From NCBI GenBank assembly GCA_037442065.1, contig JBBIQZ010000009.1, positions 1-25,191 of the forward strand: a DNA stretch of 25,191 nt, read 5' to 3'. The translations under genes were made by a program, and so were the position numbers. The notes beneath the pieces were generated by a model, which had not been told where the DNA came from, made no database searches, and worked only from the letters and a program-made list of their open reading frames with translations. Origin of the DNA: JBBIQZ01 sp037442065 (lineage in GTDB: Bacteria; Patescibacteriota; CPR2_A; CG2-30-33-46). Shown one piece after another: positions 1-6,575 of the stretch (positions within the stretch are counted from its first letter, which is position 1; every line of letters starts with the position of its first letter).

Positions 1-161
1 GTATTTTGCTCGGCGGCGAGCGTCAGCGAGCGGCGGCGGGGCGAAATCAGGTCGGATTTTCGTCAAAAAAAGTTCGGATTTTGTCCAAAAGGTACCGCCA
101 ATTTACAATTTCAGCGTTTTTGAGGGTTGTTGCCTCGCCCCAAAACTCCAATTTTGAAAAT
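1..161. other. Non-coding left edge with short GC-rich repeats
   Basis: No gene is supported here. The first 42 bases are GC-rich, unlike the AT-rich surroundings. GCGAGCG occurs at 16-22 and 26-32, and CGGCGGCG at 11-18 and 31-38. TCGGATTTT occurs at 52-60 and 74-82, each followed by a GTC/AAAA stretch, giving an imperfect 22-nt period. A perfect palindrome, CCAATTTT-G-AAAATTGG, lies at 148-164 and overlaps the encoded CCA end of the tRNA-Ser gene. An open frame runs through this stretch and the antisense of the tRNA, but it is a typical spurious reading of a tRNA region. Confidence 0.6.
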
Positions 162-251
<90 letters not shown>

Positions 252-261
252 GATTTTTAAA

Positions 262-290
262 ATTATAGTATCAATCCTTCGCTAAAACAA
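262..290 (-). promoter_or_regulatory. Promoter of tRNA-Ser
   Basis: Read on the minus strand, a -35 box TTGTTT (290-285), a 17-nt spacer and a perfect -10 TATAAT (267-262) precede the tRNA by about 10 nt. The -35 box lies within the last codons of the comF-like gene, so the tRNA can be transcribed independently of that gene. The call rests on consensus match and spacing only. Confidence 0.6.
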
Positions 291-957
291 CTCCCCAAAC
301 CTCTTTCGCACCAGCCTTTTTTAATTCCTTGGCGCATTCTTCCAAAGTTGAGCCAGTAGTAAAAACATCATCCACCAAAAAAATTTTGCCATCTGGAATT
401 GCCCCATTAACCTTAAAGGCTTCTAAAACATTTTCTACTCTTTCTTTTTTAGAAAGGCCAATTTGGCTTTTAGTTTTTCTAACTCTTTTTAAAGCATTTT
501 TTAAAAAGGGGCCCTCTAAATTTTTGGCCAAAGCAAAAGCTAAAATTTCTGATTGATTAAATCCCCGCCAGGCCAATCTTTTTTTATCCAAAGGAACAGC
601 CGCAAAAGTCCCTTTATTAAAATCCGCTTTTTCTTTTAAAGATTTAGCTGCCAATAAAGCTAGAATTTCGCCGATATCTTTTACAAAGTTATACTTAAAC
701 TCCCAAATCGCTTTCTTTAAAACTTCGTCATTATAGTAGCCTAAAATATAAATTCCTTTAAGATTAGAATTCCGGCGGCAGGCGTCACAAAGTTTGTAGC
801 CTTCGGTTAACACATTACACTTGGGGCAAAAGCTTGATTTTATAAAATGGATCTTTGCCTGGCAGTCCTTACATAAAAAATCGCCTTCCCTGCCGCAATT
901 TACGCAGTAGACGGGGAAAAATAAATCCGTTAAGTAATTTTTAATTTTTTCTAGCAA
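271..957 (-). CDS. ComF family phosphoribosyltransferase-like protein
   Basis: The 228-aa product has an N-terminal zinc-binding part with four CxxC pairs (C18/C21, C29/C32, C44/C47, C57/C60) and a phosphoribosyltransferase-type domain. The PRPP-loop signature VDDVFTTGST lies at about 195-204, and the family element RGFNQSE at about 131-137. ComF (ComFC) proteins are linked to natural transformation and DNA uptake, with the catalytic substrate unsettled. The start is a TTG at 957-955, because no ATG or GTG lies before the first CxxC. A -10-like TATAAT sits at 983-978, but the Shine-Dalgarno is weak. A YifB/ComM-type gene elsewhere in the window belongs to another competence-associated family. 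The family call is firm; the exact role is inferred from the family. Confidence 0.9.
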   Translation of the reverse strand: MLEKIKNYLTDLFFPVYCVNCGREGDFLCKDCQAKIHFIKSSFCPKCNVLTEGYKLCDACRRNSNLKGIYILGYYNDEVLKKAIWEFKYNFVKDIGEILALLAAKSLKEKADFNKGTFAAVPLDKKRLAWRGFNQSEILAFALAKNLEGPFLKNALKRVRKTKSQIGLSKKERVENVLEAFKVNGAIPDGKIFLVDDVFTTGSTLEECAKELKKAGAKEVWGVVLAKD

Positions 958-996
958 CTTTTTTAAATTTTAATCTAATTATATTGTAAAGAGGGC

Positions 997-1025
997 TTGT
1001 AAATTTTAAAAGTGTTAATTATAAT
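997..1025 (+). promoter_or_regulatory. Promoter of the hsp20 transcript
   Basis: TTGTAA (997-1002), a 17-nt spacer and a perfect TATAAT (1020-1025) form a sigma-70 type promoter. The predicted start near 1032 would leave a leader of about 190 nt before the hsp20 ATG, unusually long for this compact genome. No CIRCE element (TTAGCACTC inverted repeat) was seen. Confidence 0.55.
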
Positions 1026-1031
1026 TTAAAT

Positions 1032-1223
1032 ATACATACCCTTGAATTTATAAACTTACTTAATATGCCCTGAACTAGAGGGCTTGCCCGCCTCCACTTA
1101 GAGTTTCTGGCGATTTAAAAATCTATAAATATAACTAGCTTGATTGGGCCCTCCTTCACCTATAGTTTCGGAAGGGCCTCAGCTTCGGCAAGGAATATAT
1201 ATTCCGAAGCCTCGGGAGGTAAA
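1032..1223 (+). promoter_or_regulatory. Structured leader of hsp20, possible RNA thermometer
   Basis: The leader holds several inverted repeats. GCCCT/AGGGC lies at 1067-1071/1079-1083. GGCCCT and AGGGCC arms form a stem spanning about 1147-1179. A perfect 7-bp stem GCTTCGG/CCGAAGC lies at 1182-1188/1204-1210 and encloses the palindrome GGAATATATATTCC (1192-1205). The strong Shine-Dalgarno GGGAGG (1214-1219) follows directly. Two upstream CCTCC tracts (1091-1095 and 1150-1154) are complementary to it and could mask it. Heat-shock genes of this family are often controlled by RNA thermometers such as ROSE and fourU, but no known class was recognised, so this assignment is inference. Confidence 0.4.
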
Positions 1224-1670
1224 ATGTTAGGAAGAAAAGCAAAAGAAACAAAAAATAAGGAAAAAAACATTTTAACAGACAACCTAAAAACGGAAAAAAT
1301 CCCAGAAATGGCTGCTGACAATAACTGGATGGAAGAATACGAAGGCCAATTGGCTATTGATGTTTATCAAACCGGAAACGAAATTGTTATTAAAGCACCG
1401 GTGGCCGGAGTTAAACCGGAAGATATTGATATTTCCATAAACGACGATATGGTTACAATCCGAGGCACAAGAAAACAAGAAAAAGAAATAAAACAAGAAG
1501 ACTTTTATTGCCAAGAATGTTATTGGGGGGCGTTCTCTCGATCGGTTATATTGCCTGTTAGTGTAGCCGCCGAAAAAGCCAAGGCTACTTTTAAAGACGG
1601 GATTTTAACTGTTTCCTTACCAAAGGCAAGCGTAGTTAGGGCTAAAAAAATAAGAGTAAAAAGTTTATAA
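1224..1670 (+). CDS. Hsp20/alpha-crystallin small heat shock protein
   Basis: This encodes a 148-aa ATP-independent chaperone that holds unfolding proteins in the cytoplasm. The alpha-crystallin domain spans roughly residue 40 to the end. It includes the AGVKPEDIDISI strand region, the CYWGAFSRSV element and the family motif GILTVSLPK, and the protein ends with an IRV-type tail motif that can dock between subunits. The start is set at the ATG at 1224 because a strong GGGAGG lies 4-5 nt upstream. A TTG at 1140 would extend the frame through the hairpin-rich leader and is rejected. Two cysteines in a CxxC arrangement (YCQEC) precede the conserved motif. The MBL hydrolase gene begins 2 nt after the stop, so the two are probably co-transcribed. 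Confidence 0.93.
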   Translation: MLGRKAKETKNKEKNILTDNLKTEKIPEMAADNNWMEEYEGQLAIDVYQTGNEIVIKAPVAGVKPEDIDISINDDMVTIRGTRKQEKEIKQEDFYCQECYWGAFSRSVILPVSVAAEKAKATFKDGILTVSLPKASVVRAKKIRVKSL

Positions 1671-1672
1671 CT

Positions 1673-2305
1673 ATGGAAATCACCTGGCTTGGACAAGCTT
1701 GCTTTAAGATTGAAGACAAAGATATTTCAATAGTAATTGATCCTTTCGACCCTAAATTAGGCTTAAGGTTACCAAAAAACTTAAAAGCCAACCTTTTATT
1801 AATTACTCACGAGCATTACGACCATAATTACCGCCAAGGTGTTTCGGGAAACCCTTATATTATTGATTCCCCTGGCGAATACGAAATTTCCGGTGCAACC
1901 ATAACCGGCATTCCGGCCTTTCATGATAAAAAGCAAGGGCAAGAAAGAGGCAAAGTTACAATTTATGTCGTTGAATTTGAAGGAGTAACTTTTTGCCATC
2001 TAGGCGATTTGGGACAAGATTTAACTGATGAAGAAATTGATAAATTAGGTACCATTGATATTCTAATGATCCCTGTCGGCGGAATTTATACAATAAACGG
2101 CGAAGAAGCAGCTAAAATCGTCGGCGAAGTAGAGCCTAAAATTGTAATTCCAATGCATTATAAAATTCCGGGCATTAAAGAGCCTTTGGATCCTTTGGAG
2201 AAATTTACCCAAAAAATAAATATCAAAGTCGAGGAATTGGATAAATTAAAAATAAAGGCCAGCAACTTGCCGCAAGAAACAAAGATTATTTCCCTAAAAG
2301 CGTAA
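1673..2305 (+). CDS. MBL-fold metal-dependent hydrolase
   Basis: The 210-aa product is of the metallo-beta-lactamase superfamily, in the small UlaG/UPF0173-like group. It opens MEITWLGQACF, typical of this group. It carries the metal motif H46-E-H48-Y-D50-H51, then H109-LGD112 and H162 in PMHYKIPG, which together supply the usual two-metal ligands. The substrate cannot be read from sequence; related proteins include L-ascorbate-6-phosphate lactonase and phosphodiesterases. The ATG lies 2 nt after the hsp20 stop with no separate promoter, so it is probably translated from the same message. A symmetric terminator follows 8 nt after the stop. Confidence 0.9.
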   Translation: MEITWLGQACFKIEDKDISIVIDPFDPKLGLRLPKNLKANLLLITHEHYDHNYRQGVSGNPYIIDSPGEYEISGATITGIPAFHDKKQGQERGKVTIYVVEFEGVTFCHLGDLGQDLTDEEIDKLGTIDILMIPVGGIYTINGEEAAKIVGEVEPKIVIPMHYKIPGIKEPLDPLEKFTQKINIKVEELDKLKIKASNLPQETKIISLKA

Positions 2306-2313
2306 ATATCATT

Positions 2314-2344
2314 AAAAAAGGAAGCATTTGAATGCTTCTTTTTT
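2314..2344. terminator. Bidirectional rho-independent terminator
   Basis: GAAGCAT (2321-2327), loop TTGA and ATGCTTC (2332-2338) form a 7-bp perfect stem. It is preceded by an A6 run and followed by T6, so it can terminate both the hsp20-MBL transcript and the convergent rpmB transcript. Confidence 0.85.
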
Positions 2345-2355
2345 AATTTAGAGAC

Positions 2356-2574
2356 TTATTTTTTAACTTTACTTTTTTGACTCTCCAACTTTGCCTTAAC
2401 TTTTGCCTGATTTCTTAAACAGCGCGTACAAAGCCTTACTCTAATTAATTGATTATCAATTAGAATTTTTTTATACTGTAAATTAGGAAGCCACCTTCGT
2501 TTCGTTTTTCTGTGCGAGTGGCTTACATTATGTCCTGTTTGGATGCCTTTTCCGCAAATATCACAAACTCTCAT
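2356..2574 (-). CDS. rpmB: Large ribosomal subunit protein bL28
   Basis: The 72-aa product is ribosomal protein bL28. It begins MRVCDICGKG and continues with the family's GHNVSHSHRKTKRRW segment and an RVCTRC-like region (VRLCTRCLRN). The two CxxC pairs (C4/C7 and C49/C52) make it the zinc-ribbon form. The C-terminus is lysine-rich, as expected for rRNA contact. The ATG is preceded by an excellent AAGGAG Shine-Dalgarno, and a consensus promoter lies in the short divergent gap before the S2P protease gene. The gene is monocistronic and ends against the shared terminator. Confidence 0.96.
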   Translation of the reverse strand: MRVCDICGKGIQTGHNVSHSHRKTKRRWLPNLQYKKILIDNQLIRVRLCTRCLRNQAKVKAKLESQKSKVKK

Positions 2575-2598
2575 TTTATCTCCTTAAACAATGTTAAA

Positions 2599-2627
2599 AT
2601 TCTAGCATCTTCCTAAAGAAAGGTCAA
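2599..2627 (-). promoter_or_regulatory. rpmB: Promoter of rpmB
   Basis: On the minus strand, TTGACC (2627-2622), a 17-nt spacer and TAGAAT (2604-2599) give near-consensus -35 and -10 boxes. The -35 abuts the translation start region of the divergent protease gene (ATG at 2631), so the two transcription units share almost no spacer. Confidence 0.7.
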
Positions 2628-2630
2628 GAA

Positions 2631-3251
2631 ATGCTTTTTAGATTATTAAACCAGCCATTAGATTTAATATTTTTAGGAATAGCTTTGGTTATAGCTATTA
2701 CTTTTCACGAATTAGCTCATGCGGCAACGGCGGTTTTTTTAGGAGACTCAACTCCTAAATTAGAAGGAAGAGTAAGCTTAAATCCCCTACGGCACCTTGA
2801 TCCTCTAGGAAGCTTATTCCTATTGATTGCCGGTTTTGGCTGGGGCAAACCAGTGCCTTTTAATCCCAACTTTGTAAAATACGGCAAATGGGGCACGGCC
2901 TTGGTTGGCATCGCCGGCCCTATAACTAACATCTTTATTGCCTTTGTTTTTATAACAATTTTAAAATTTGGAATGGTTCCGGCGGCCTTTGTGCAGCTTT
3001 TCTTAACTATCATTTTTATAAATGTTGTTTTGGCAGTTTTTAATTTGCTCCCTATCCCGCCTTTGGACGGCTCAAAAATACTCCAAGCTTTTCTTCCGGA
3101 ATCAAAACAAGATTTTATAGAAAAAATGGAGCATTACGGCCCGGCAATTTTATTAACGGTTTTGGTTTTGGATAATGTTTTTGGTTTTAATATCATTTGG
3201 TCTCTTATTAACCCAATTTTTCAGTTTATTTTAAACATTTTGAGCTTTTAA
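2631..3251 (+). CDS. Site-2 protease family (M50) membrane metalloprotease
   Basis: The 206-aa polytopic protein has the zinc motif H26-E27-L-A-H30 inside its first membrane helix, and the second family motif with the N-terminal asparagine and D146 (NLLPIPPLDG, 138-147) in a later helix. The NPLRHLDPLG and GWGKPVPFN segments are also typical. About four to five hydrophobic segments can be seen. It lacks PDZ domains, so it is a compact core S2P rather than an RseP-type enzyme. Family members cleave transmembrane segments of anti-sigma factors or leftover signal peptides; the substrate here is unknown. The ATG has a modest AAAGG upstream. Confidence 0.93.
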   Translation: MLFRLLNQPLDLIFLGIALVIAITFHELAHAATAVFLGDSTPKLEGRVSLNPLRHLDPLGSLFLLIAGFGWGKPVPFNPNFVKYGKWGTALVGIAGPITNIFIAFVFITILKFGMVPAAFVQLFLTIIFINVVLAVFNLLPIPPLDGSKILQAFLPESKQDFIEKMEHYGPAILLTVLVLDNVFGFNIIWSLINPIFQFILNILSF

Positions 3252-3268
3252 AGTTAAAAAATAAGCTT

Positions 3269-3274
3269 TATAAT
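3269..3274 (+). promoter_or_regulatory. -10 box of the structured RNA
   Basis: A perfect TATAAT ends 7 nt before the G at 3282, where the paired 5' arm of the structured RNA begins. A convincing -35 is not visible: TTTTAA at 3246-3251 is the position with 17-nt spacing. It lies 17 nt after the stop of the protease gene. Confidence 0.45.
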
Positions 3275-3281
3275 AAAACTT

Positions 3282-3425
3282 GCTCGAAAGATGTTTAAAT
3301 ATTCCGAGCTAACAAATTTTTTAAGGGAGCCTTAAATTCCCTTGGGCCGTGGCCTAAGTGGTGCGGACACCCACCTAGTTTACCGAGGTCGGAATATCGA
3401 AAGACACTCTTTCGAGTTTTTATTT
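3282..3425 (+). ncRNA. Unidentified structured RNA with intrinsic terminator
   Basis: A 140-nt stretch without an ORF folds well by eye. Stem B pairs ATATTCCGA (3299-3307) with TCGGAATAT (3389-3397), 9 bp, closing a domain with at least two hairpins. One is TTAAGG/CCTTAA (3321-3326/3330-3335). The other lies near 3354-3379 around the loop CGGA, with GGTG/CACC at its tip. Immediately after stem B, TCGAAAGA/TCTTTCGA (3397-3404/3408-3415) plus a T run forms a terminator. The 5' end CTCGAAAGA (3283-3291) can also pair perfectly with TCTTTCGAG (3408-3416), so two folds compete. It may be a free-standing small RNA such as a 6S-like RNA, or a riboswitch or attenuator ahead of tRNA-Pro. No known family was recognised; SRP, T-box and tmRNA signatures are absent. 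Confidence 0.55.
3397..3425 (+). terminator. Rho-independent terminator of the structured RNA
   Basis: An 8-bp perfect stem TCGAAAGA/TCTTTCGA with loop CAC (3405-3407) is followed by G and TTTTTATTT. The stem's 3' strand is also complementary to the RNA's 5' end at 3283-3291. Confidence 0.65.
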
Positions 3426-3476
3426 GCTAAAGTTAACCCTTCAGTTGCTAAAAGTCAGCTCTTGAAAAAATTATAG

Positions 3477-3482
3477 TATAAT
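3477..3482 (+). promoter_or_regulatory. -10 box of tRNA-Pro
   Basis: TATAAT ends 7 nt before the first base of tRNA-Pro. An overlapping TATAGT lies at 3472-3477. The best -35-like hexamers, TTGAAA at 3462-3467 and TTGCTA at 3445-3450, have poor spacing, so only the -10 is called. Confidence 0.4.
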
Positions 3483-3489
3483 AAATATA

Positions 3490-3568
<79 letters not shown>

Positions 3569-3614
3569 GTCTTAAGCTTTTGGCTTACTCAATGTAAACT
3601 AAACGAGGCAAGTT

Positions 3615-4160
3615 ATGAAATCTGGCGAAATTTTAACAAAAGAACATCTTCCGATTAAACAAATGCTTAAAGTTTTAGGAAAAATGGCTGAAAAATTACA
3701 AGCTGAAGGAGTTATTAGTACCAATGATCTAGAAAAAGCTGTAGATTTTTTTAGAAACTTTGCCGACAAACTTCATCATGGCAAGGAAGAAGCTTTGCTC
3801 TTTCCTTTAATTTTAAAAATTGGAAACGAAAAAGAAAAAGGTTTAGTTAATGCACTTTTAGTTCAGCACCAAAGAGGCCGACAATATGTAAAAAATATGG
3901 CCGGAGGCATAGAAGAAAAAAATAATTCTAAAATTTTAGAAAATGCAAAAGGCTACATTGGGCTTTTAACTAAACACATTGACTTAGAAGACAATATATT
4001 TTTTCCCGCTTGCGATAAAACCTTATCAGACAAGCAGCAAGAAAATTTAAAAAAAGAGTTTGAAATCGTTGAAAAAGAAGAAATCGGCCTTCGAAAGATC
4101 AACGAACTCTTAAGTAACCTTAATAAACTAACAGAAATTTATATCAAGGAAAGGGTATAA
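3615..4160 (+). CDS. Hemerythrin HHE-domain protein
   Basis: The 181-aa helical protein has the cation-binding hemerythrin pattern: H11, then H54/H55 with E58/E59 in HHGKEEALLFP, H85 in QHQRGR, and H121-xxx-E125 in HIDLEDNIFFP. These residues would ligate a di-iron centre. Family members bind O2 or NO, or act in iron-sulfur repair (YtfE/RIC) and redox sensing; which applies here is not clear. The C-terminal 40 residues are lysine- and glutamate-rich helix. It follows tRNA-Pro by 47 nt and has no obvious promoter of its own, and the RNase H-like gene starts 8 nt after its stop. Confidence 0.88.
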   Translation: MKSGEILTKEHLPIKQMLKVLGKMAEKLQAEGVISTNDLEKAVDFFRNFADKLHHGKEEALLFPLILKIGNEKEKGLVNALLVQHQRGRQYVKNMAGGIEEKNNSKILENAKGYIGLLTKHIDLEDNIFFPACDKTLSDKQQENLKKEFEIVEKEEIGLRKINELLSNLNKLTEIYIKERV

Positions 4161-4168
4161 ATATAAAT

Positions 4169-4573
4169 ATGGAAAAACTTATTATTTACACGGATGGCGG
4201 AGCGAGAAACAATCCGGGGCCAGCCGGCATCGGCATTGTGATTCAAAATGAAACTGGAAAAATTATTAAGGAGCACAAAGAATACATCGGTGAAAAAACA
4301 AATAATCAGGCCGAATATTTAGCATTAATTAAAGCTTTAGAGCTAGCAAAAGGAGAAGCAAAGAATTTAGAATTTTTTTTGGATAGCCAGCTGGTTGTAA
4401 ACCAGGCTAAAGGTTTATATAAAGTAAAAAATTCCGAAATCAGAGACCTCCTTTTTAAAGTTCGCATTTTAGAACAAAATTTCGAGGAGATAAAATATAA
4501 TTTAATCCCTCGCGAAAAAAACAAACTGGCCGATAAATTAGTTAACCAAGCAATTGATGAGAAATTATCATAA
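4169..4573 (+). CDS. Ribonuclease HI family protein
   Basis: The 134-aa single-domain RNase H-fold protein keeps the catalytic acidic set D9 (YTDGGARNNPGPAG), E49 (NNQAEY), D72 (FLDSQL) and D122 (NKLADKL). The enzyme would cut the RNA strand of RNA-DNA hybrids with Mg2+. It lacks the flexible-loop histidine of E. coli RNase HI and resembles the short RnhA/YpdQ-like proteins. It is probably translated with the hemerythrin gene 8 nt upstream. The rnpB promoter begins 6 nt after its stop, which groups two RNA-processing functions side by side. Confidence 0.9.
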   Translation: MEKLIIYTDGGARNNPGPAGIGIVIQNETGKIIKEHKEYIGEKTNNQAEYLALIKALELAKGEAKNLEFFLDSQLVVNQAKGLYKVKNSEIRDLLFKVRILEQNFEEIKYNLIPREKNKLADKLVNQAIDEKLS

Positions 4574-4579
4574 ATAGCC

Positions 4580-4607
4580 TTGACAAATTAGATTTTTGTG
4601 GTAATCT
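4580..4607 (+). promoter_or_regulatory. rnpB: Promoter of rnpB
   Basis: A perfect TTGACA (4580-4585), 16-nt spacer and TAATCT (4602-4607) predict a start at about 4613-4614. This matches the first base of the P1 helix of RNase P RNA. Confidence 0.7.
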
Positions 4608-4612
4608 TTTGG

Positions 4613-5046
4613 AAGTAGATCGTGCAGTCGCGGCAATTTGACATTGCTGAGGAAAGTCCGAGCACCAAAGAGTAAGGTAGCGGGTAACGCCCGTCGTCTA
4701 ACACATAAATCTTATGTGTTGGATAGGACAAGTGCAACAGAAAGTATGTCTGCCCCGATTTAGGTCAGGGCAAGAGTGAAATGGTGAGTTAAAAGCTTCA
4801 CCAGCGGCTAAGTAATTTTAGTCGGCTAGGTAAACTCTACCCGGTGCAAGACCGGCGGACCCTTAAAAACTCCTTAACATTAAAATTGTTCTAAAGACAA
4901 AATTGATGTTCTAAAAAGGATAAATGCTTACTCGGTATGTTTTTAAGGGTCCGGTTGCTTGAGCCCCGATGCAAATCGAGGCCAAGATAAATGATTGCAT
5001 GCCGATGCTTTGCATCGGTAACAGAACTCGGCTTATAGATCTACTT
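4613..5046 (+). ncRNA. rnpB: RNase P RNA (class A-like)
   Basis: This is the catalytic RNA that trims tRNA 5' leaders. The P1 helix is AAGTAGATC (4613-4621) with GATCTACTT (5038-5046). The universally conserved GAGGAAAGTCC (4649-4659) and ACAGAA...GGCTTAT (5021-5036) form the P4 core. GTAAACTCTACCCGG and GCAAGACC follow the usual order, and a P18 hairpin with a GCAA tetraloop is visible near 4966-4977. The P15-P17 region is enlarged: a perfect 14-bp stem (4857-4870 with 4939-4952) encloses about 68 nt of AT-rich sequence. A probable P19 hairpin lies at 5002-5018. GGTA at 4934-4937 is a candidate for pairing with the tRNA CCA end. Confidence 0.95.
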
Positions 5047-5048
5047 TC

Positions 5049-5078
5049 GGGCGCCCCGACTTTGTCGGGGCGCCCTTT
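5049..5078 (+). terminator. Strong hairpin terminator after rnpB
   Basis: GGGCGCCCCGAC/GTCGGGGCGCCC is a perfect 12-bp stem with loop TTT. It starts 2 nt after the end of P1 and is followed by only three T, so it may serve as a terminator or as a 3'-end stabiliser. Confidence 0.7.
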
Positions 5079-5105
5079 GAATTCAACAACAATTTAAGCT
5101 AAAAT
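5077..5105 (+). promoter_or_regulatory. Promoter of the glycan operon
   Basis: TTGAAT (5077-5082), a 17-nt spacer and TAAAAT (5100-5105) precede the ATG at 5127 by about 21 nt. The -35 overlaps the tail of the rnpB terminator. The leader is short and has no clear Shine-Dalgarno. Confidence 0.45.
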
Positions 5106-5126
5106 AATTGTATTAACAACAAGATT

Positions 5127-6575
5127 ATGAAAAAATCTCGTTTAATATTTAACCTAGTTATTTTAGGGGTTGATTTCGCAGCCCTATCTTTTTCTTTATT
5201 CTTGGCTTACCTCATAAGAACCAACATTGACGTAAGGCCATTGGCAACGCCGACTGATTTTTTTGATTATCTAAAACTGGTATTTTCTCTCTCGCTTTTG
5301 GGAATCGTCATTTTCTTTTTTACCGGCCTTTATAATTTAAAAATTCCCAGCAGGATGGAAGAATTAAAAAAAGTTTTTTTAGGAATTTCTACCGGAATAA
5401 TGCTTATCATCGCCTTGGATTTTATTGAAACAAAACATATTTTCCCGGCAAAAGCAATCCCAATTTATGCTTGGCTTTTAGCTATCGTGTTGGTTTTTGT
5501 CTCTCGCCAGGTTTTAAGAGAAACTCAAAGATACTTATTTAAGTTTGGTATCGGTGTCCAAAGAACAATTATTATTGGGGCTAACAGAATCAGTCACCTC
5601 ATCCTCCAAGAAGTTCAGAAAAACCCTTATTTGGGTTATAAAGTAATCGGAATTTATGATAAACGAAAAAAAGAAGACAGCTTTTCCGGAGTTAGAGTTT
5701 TTAGCGAAGAAGATTTTTCTAAAACACTTAAAAACCATAGGGCAGATGAAATTATCCAAGCCGACCCCCAGCTACCTTCCAAAAATGTGATCAATTTAAT
5801 AAATCTTTGCGATCGCTACAAGATGGATTTTAAATTTGCCCCTTCCCTCTTCGGTGTTTACACCACTAATACAAAAGTTAATATTTTTGCCGGAATTCCG
5901 GTTGTTGAATTAAAAAGAACCCCTCTGGAAGGTTGGGGAAGAATAATAAAAAGGTTAATGGATATTACCGGCGCCTCTTTGGCATTGGTAATATTTTCTC
6001 CTGTTTTAGTTCTTGTCGCTTTCTTGGTTAAAATAACTTCCAAAGGGCCTGTTTTTTACAAACACAAAAGATTGGGCCGCTTTGGCAAAGAATTTAAACT
6101 TTTAAAGTTTAGAAGTATGAAATTAGAATATTGTCTGGGAGATGAATATGGCGGGGAAAAAGCCTTAAAAAACTTTCAGGAAATCTTAAAAGATCCGCAA
6201 AAAAAAGAAGAATTTTCCAAAGACTTTAAATTAAGAAACGACCCCAGAGTAACAACCTTGGGTAAATTCTTGCGAAAAACCAGCTTGGACGAATTACCCC
6301 AGCTTTTTAACGTTCTAAAAGGAGAAATGAGTTTAGTGGGCCCAAGACCAATTGTATCCCAAGAATTAAAAAAATATGGAGACTATAAAGAACAAAGACT
6401 GCTTTTAAAACCGGGCATTACTGGCCTTTGGCAAATTAGCGGACGGACAGATTTAAGCTACCAAGAAAGAGCTAAACTTGATATTTATTACATAGAAAAC
6501 TGGTCTGTATTTCTAGACATTAAAACATTATTTAAAACCTTGCTGGTTTTTTTCAAAATTAAAAATGCCTACTAA
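5127..6575 (+). CDS. Polyprenyl glycosylphosphotransferase (exopolysaccharide priming)
   Basis: The 482-aa membrane enzyme transfers a sugar-1-phosphate from a nucleotide sugar to undecaprenyl phosphate, the first step of surface glycan assembly. Four N-terminal membrane helices lie at about 8-30, 46-68, 84-102 and 110-130. A Rossmann-like CoA-binding domain follows (IIIGANRISH at about 147). A fifth hydrophobic segment at about 278-305 leads into the bacterial sugar transferase domain. That domain shows KHKRLGRFGKEFKLLKFRSM, DELPQLFNVLKGEMSLVGPRP and PGITGLWQISGR in family order. Which sugar it uses cannot be read. It is the first gene of a three-gene unit; the next gene overlaps it by 11 nt. 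Confidence 0.93.
   Translation: MKKSRLIFNLVILGVDFAALSFSLFLAYLIRTNIDVRPLATPTDFFDYLKLVFSLSLLGIVIFFFTGLYNLKIPSRMEELKKVFLGISTGIMLIIALDFIETKHIFPAKAIPIYAWLLAIVLVFVSRQVLRETQRYLFKFGIGVQRTIIIGANRISHLILQEVQKNPYLGYKVIGIYDKRKKEDSFSGVRVFSEEDFSKTLKNHRADEIIQADPQLPSKNVINLINLCDRYKMDFKFAPSLFGVYTTNTKVNIFAGIPVVELKRTPLEGWGRIIKRLMDITGASLALVIFSPVLVLVAFLVKITSKGPVFYKHKRLGRFGKEFKLLKFRSMKLEYCLGDEYGGEKALKNFQEILKDPQKKEEFSKDFKLRNDPRVTTLGKFLRKTSLDELPQLFNVLKGEMSLVGPRPIVSQELKKYGDYKEQRLLLKPGITGLWQISGRTDLSYQERAKLDIYYIENWSVFLDIKTLFKTLLVFFKIKNAY

Noticed and set aside
1140..1223. N-terminal extension of Hsp20 from a TTG
   Set aside because: The extension covers hairpin-forming leader sequence, is not Hsp20-like, and an ATG with a strong Shine-Dalgarno follows at 1224.
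3282..3425. Identification of the structured RNA as SRP RNA, tmRNA or a T-box
   Set aside because: A GTTTACC...AGGTC-like string recalls 4.5S RNA, but the conserved GGAAGGAAGCAGC is missing. No tag frame with tRNA-like end (tmRNA) and no AGGGTGG T-box motif were found.
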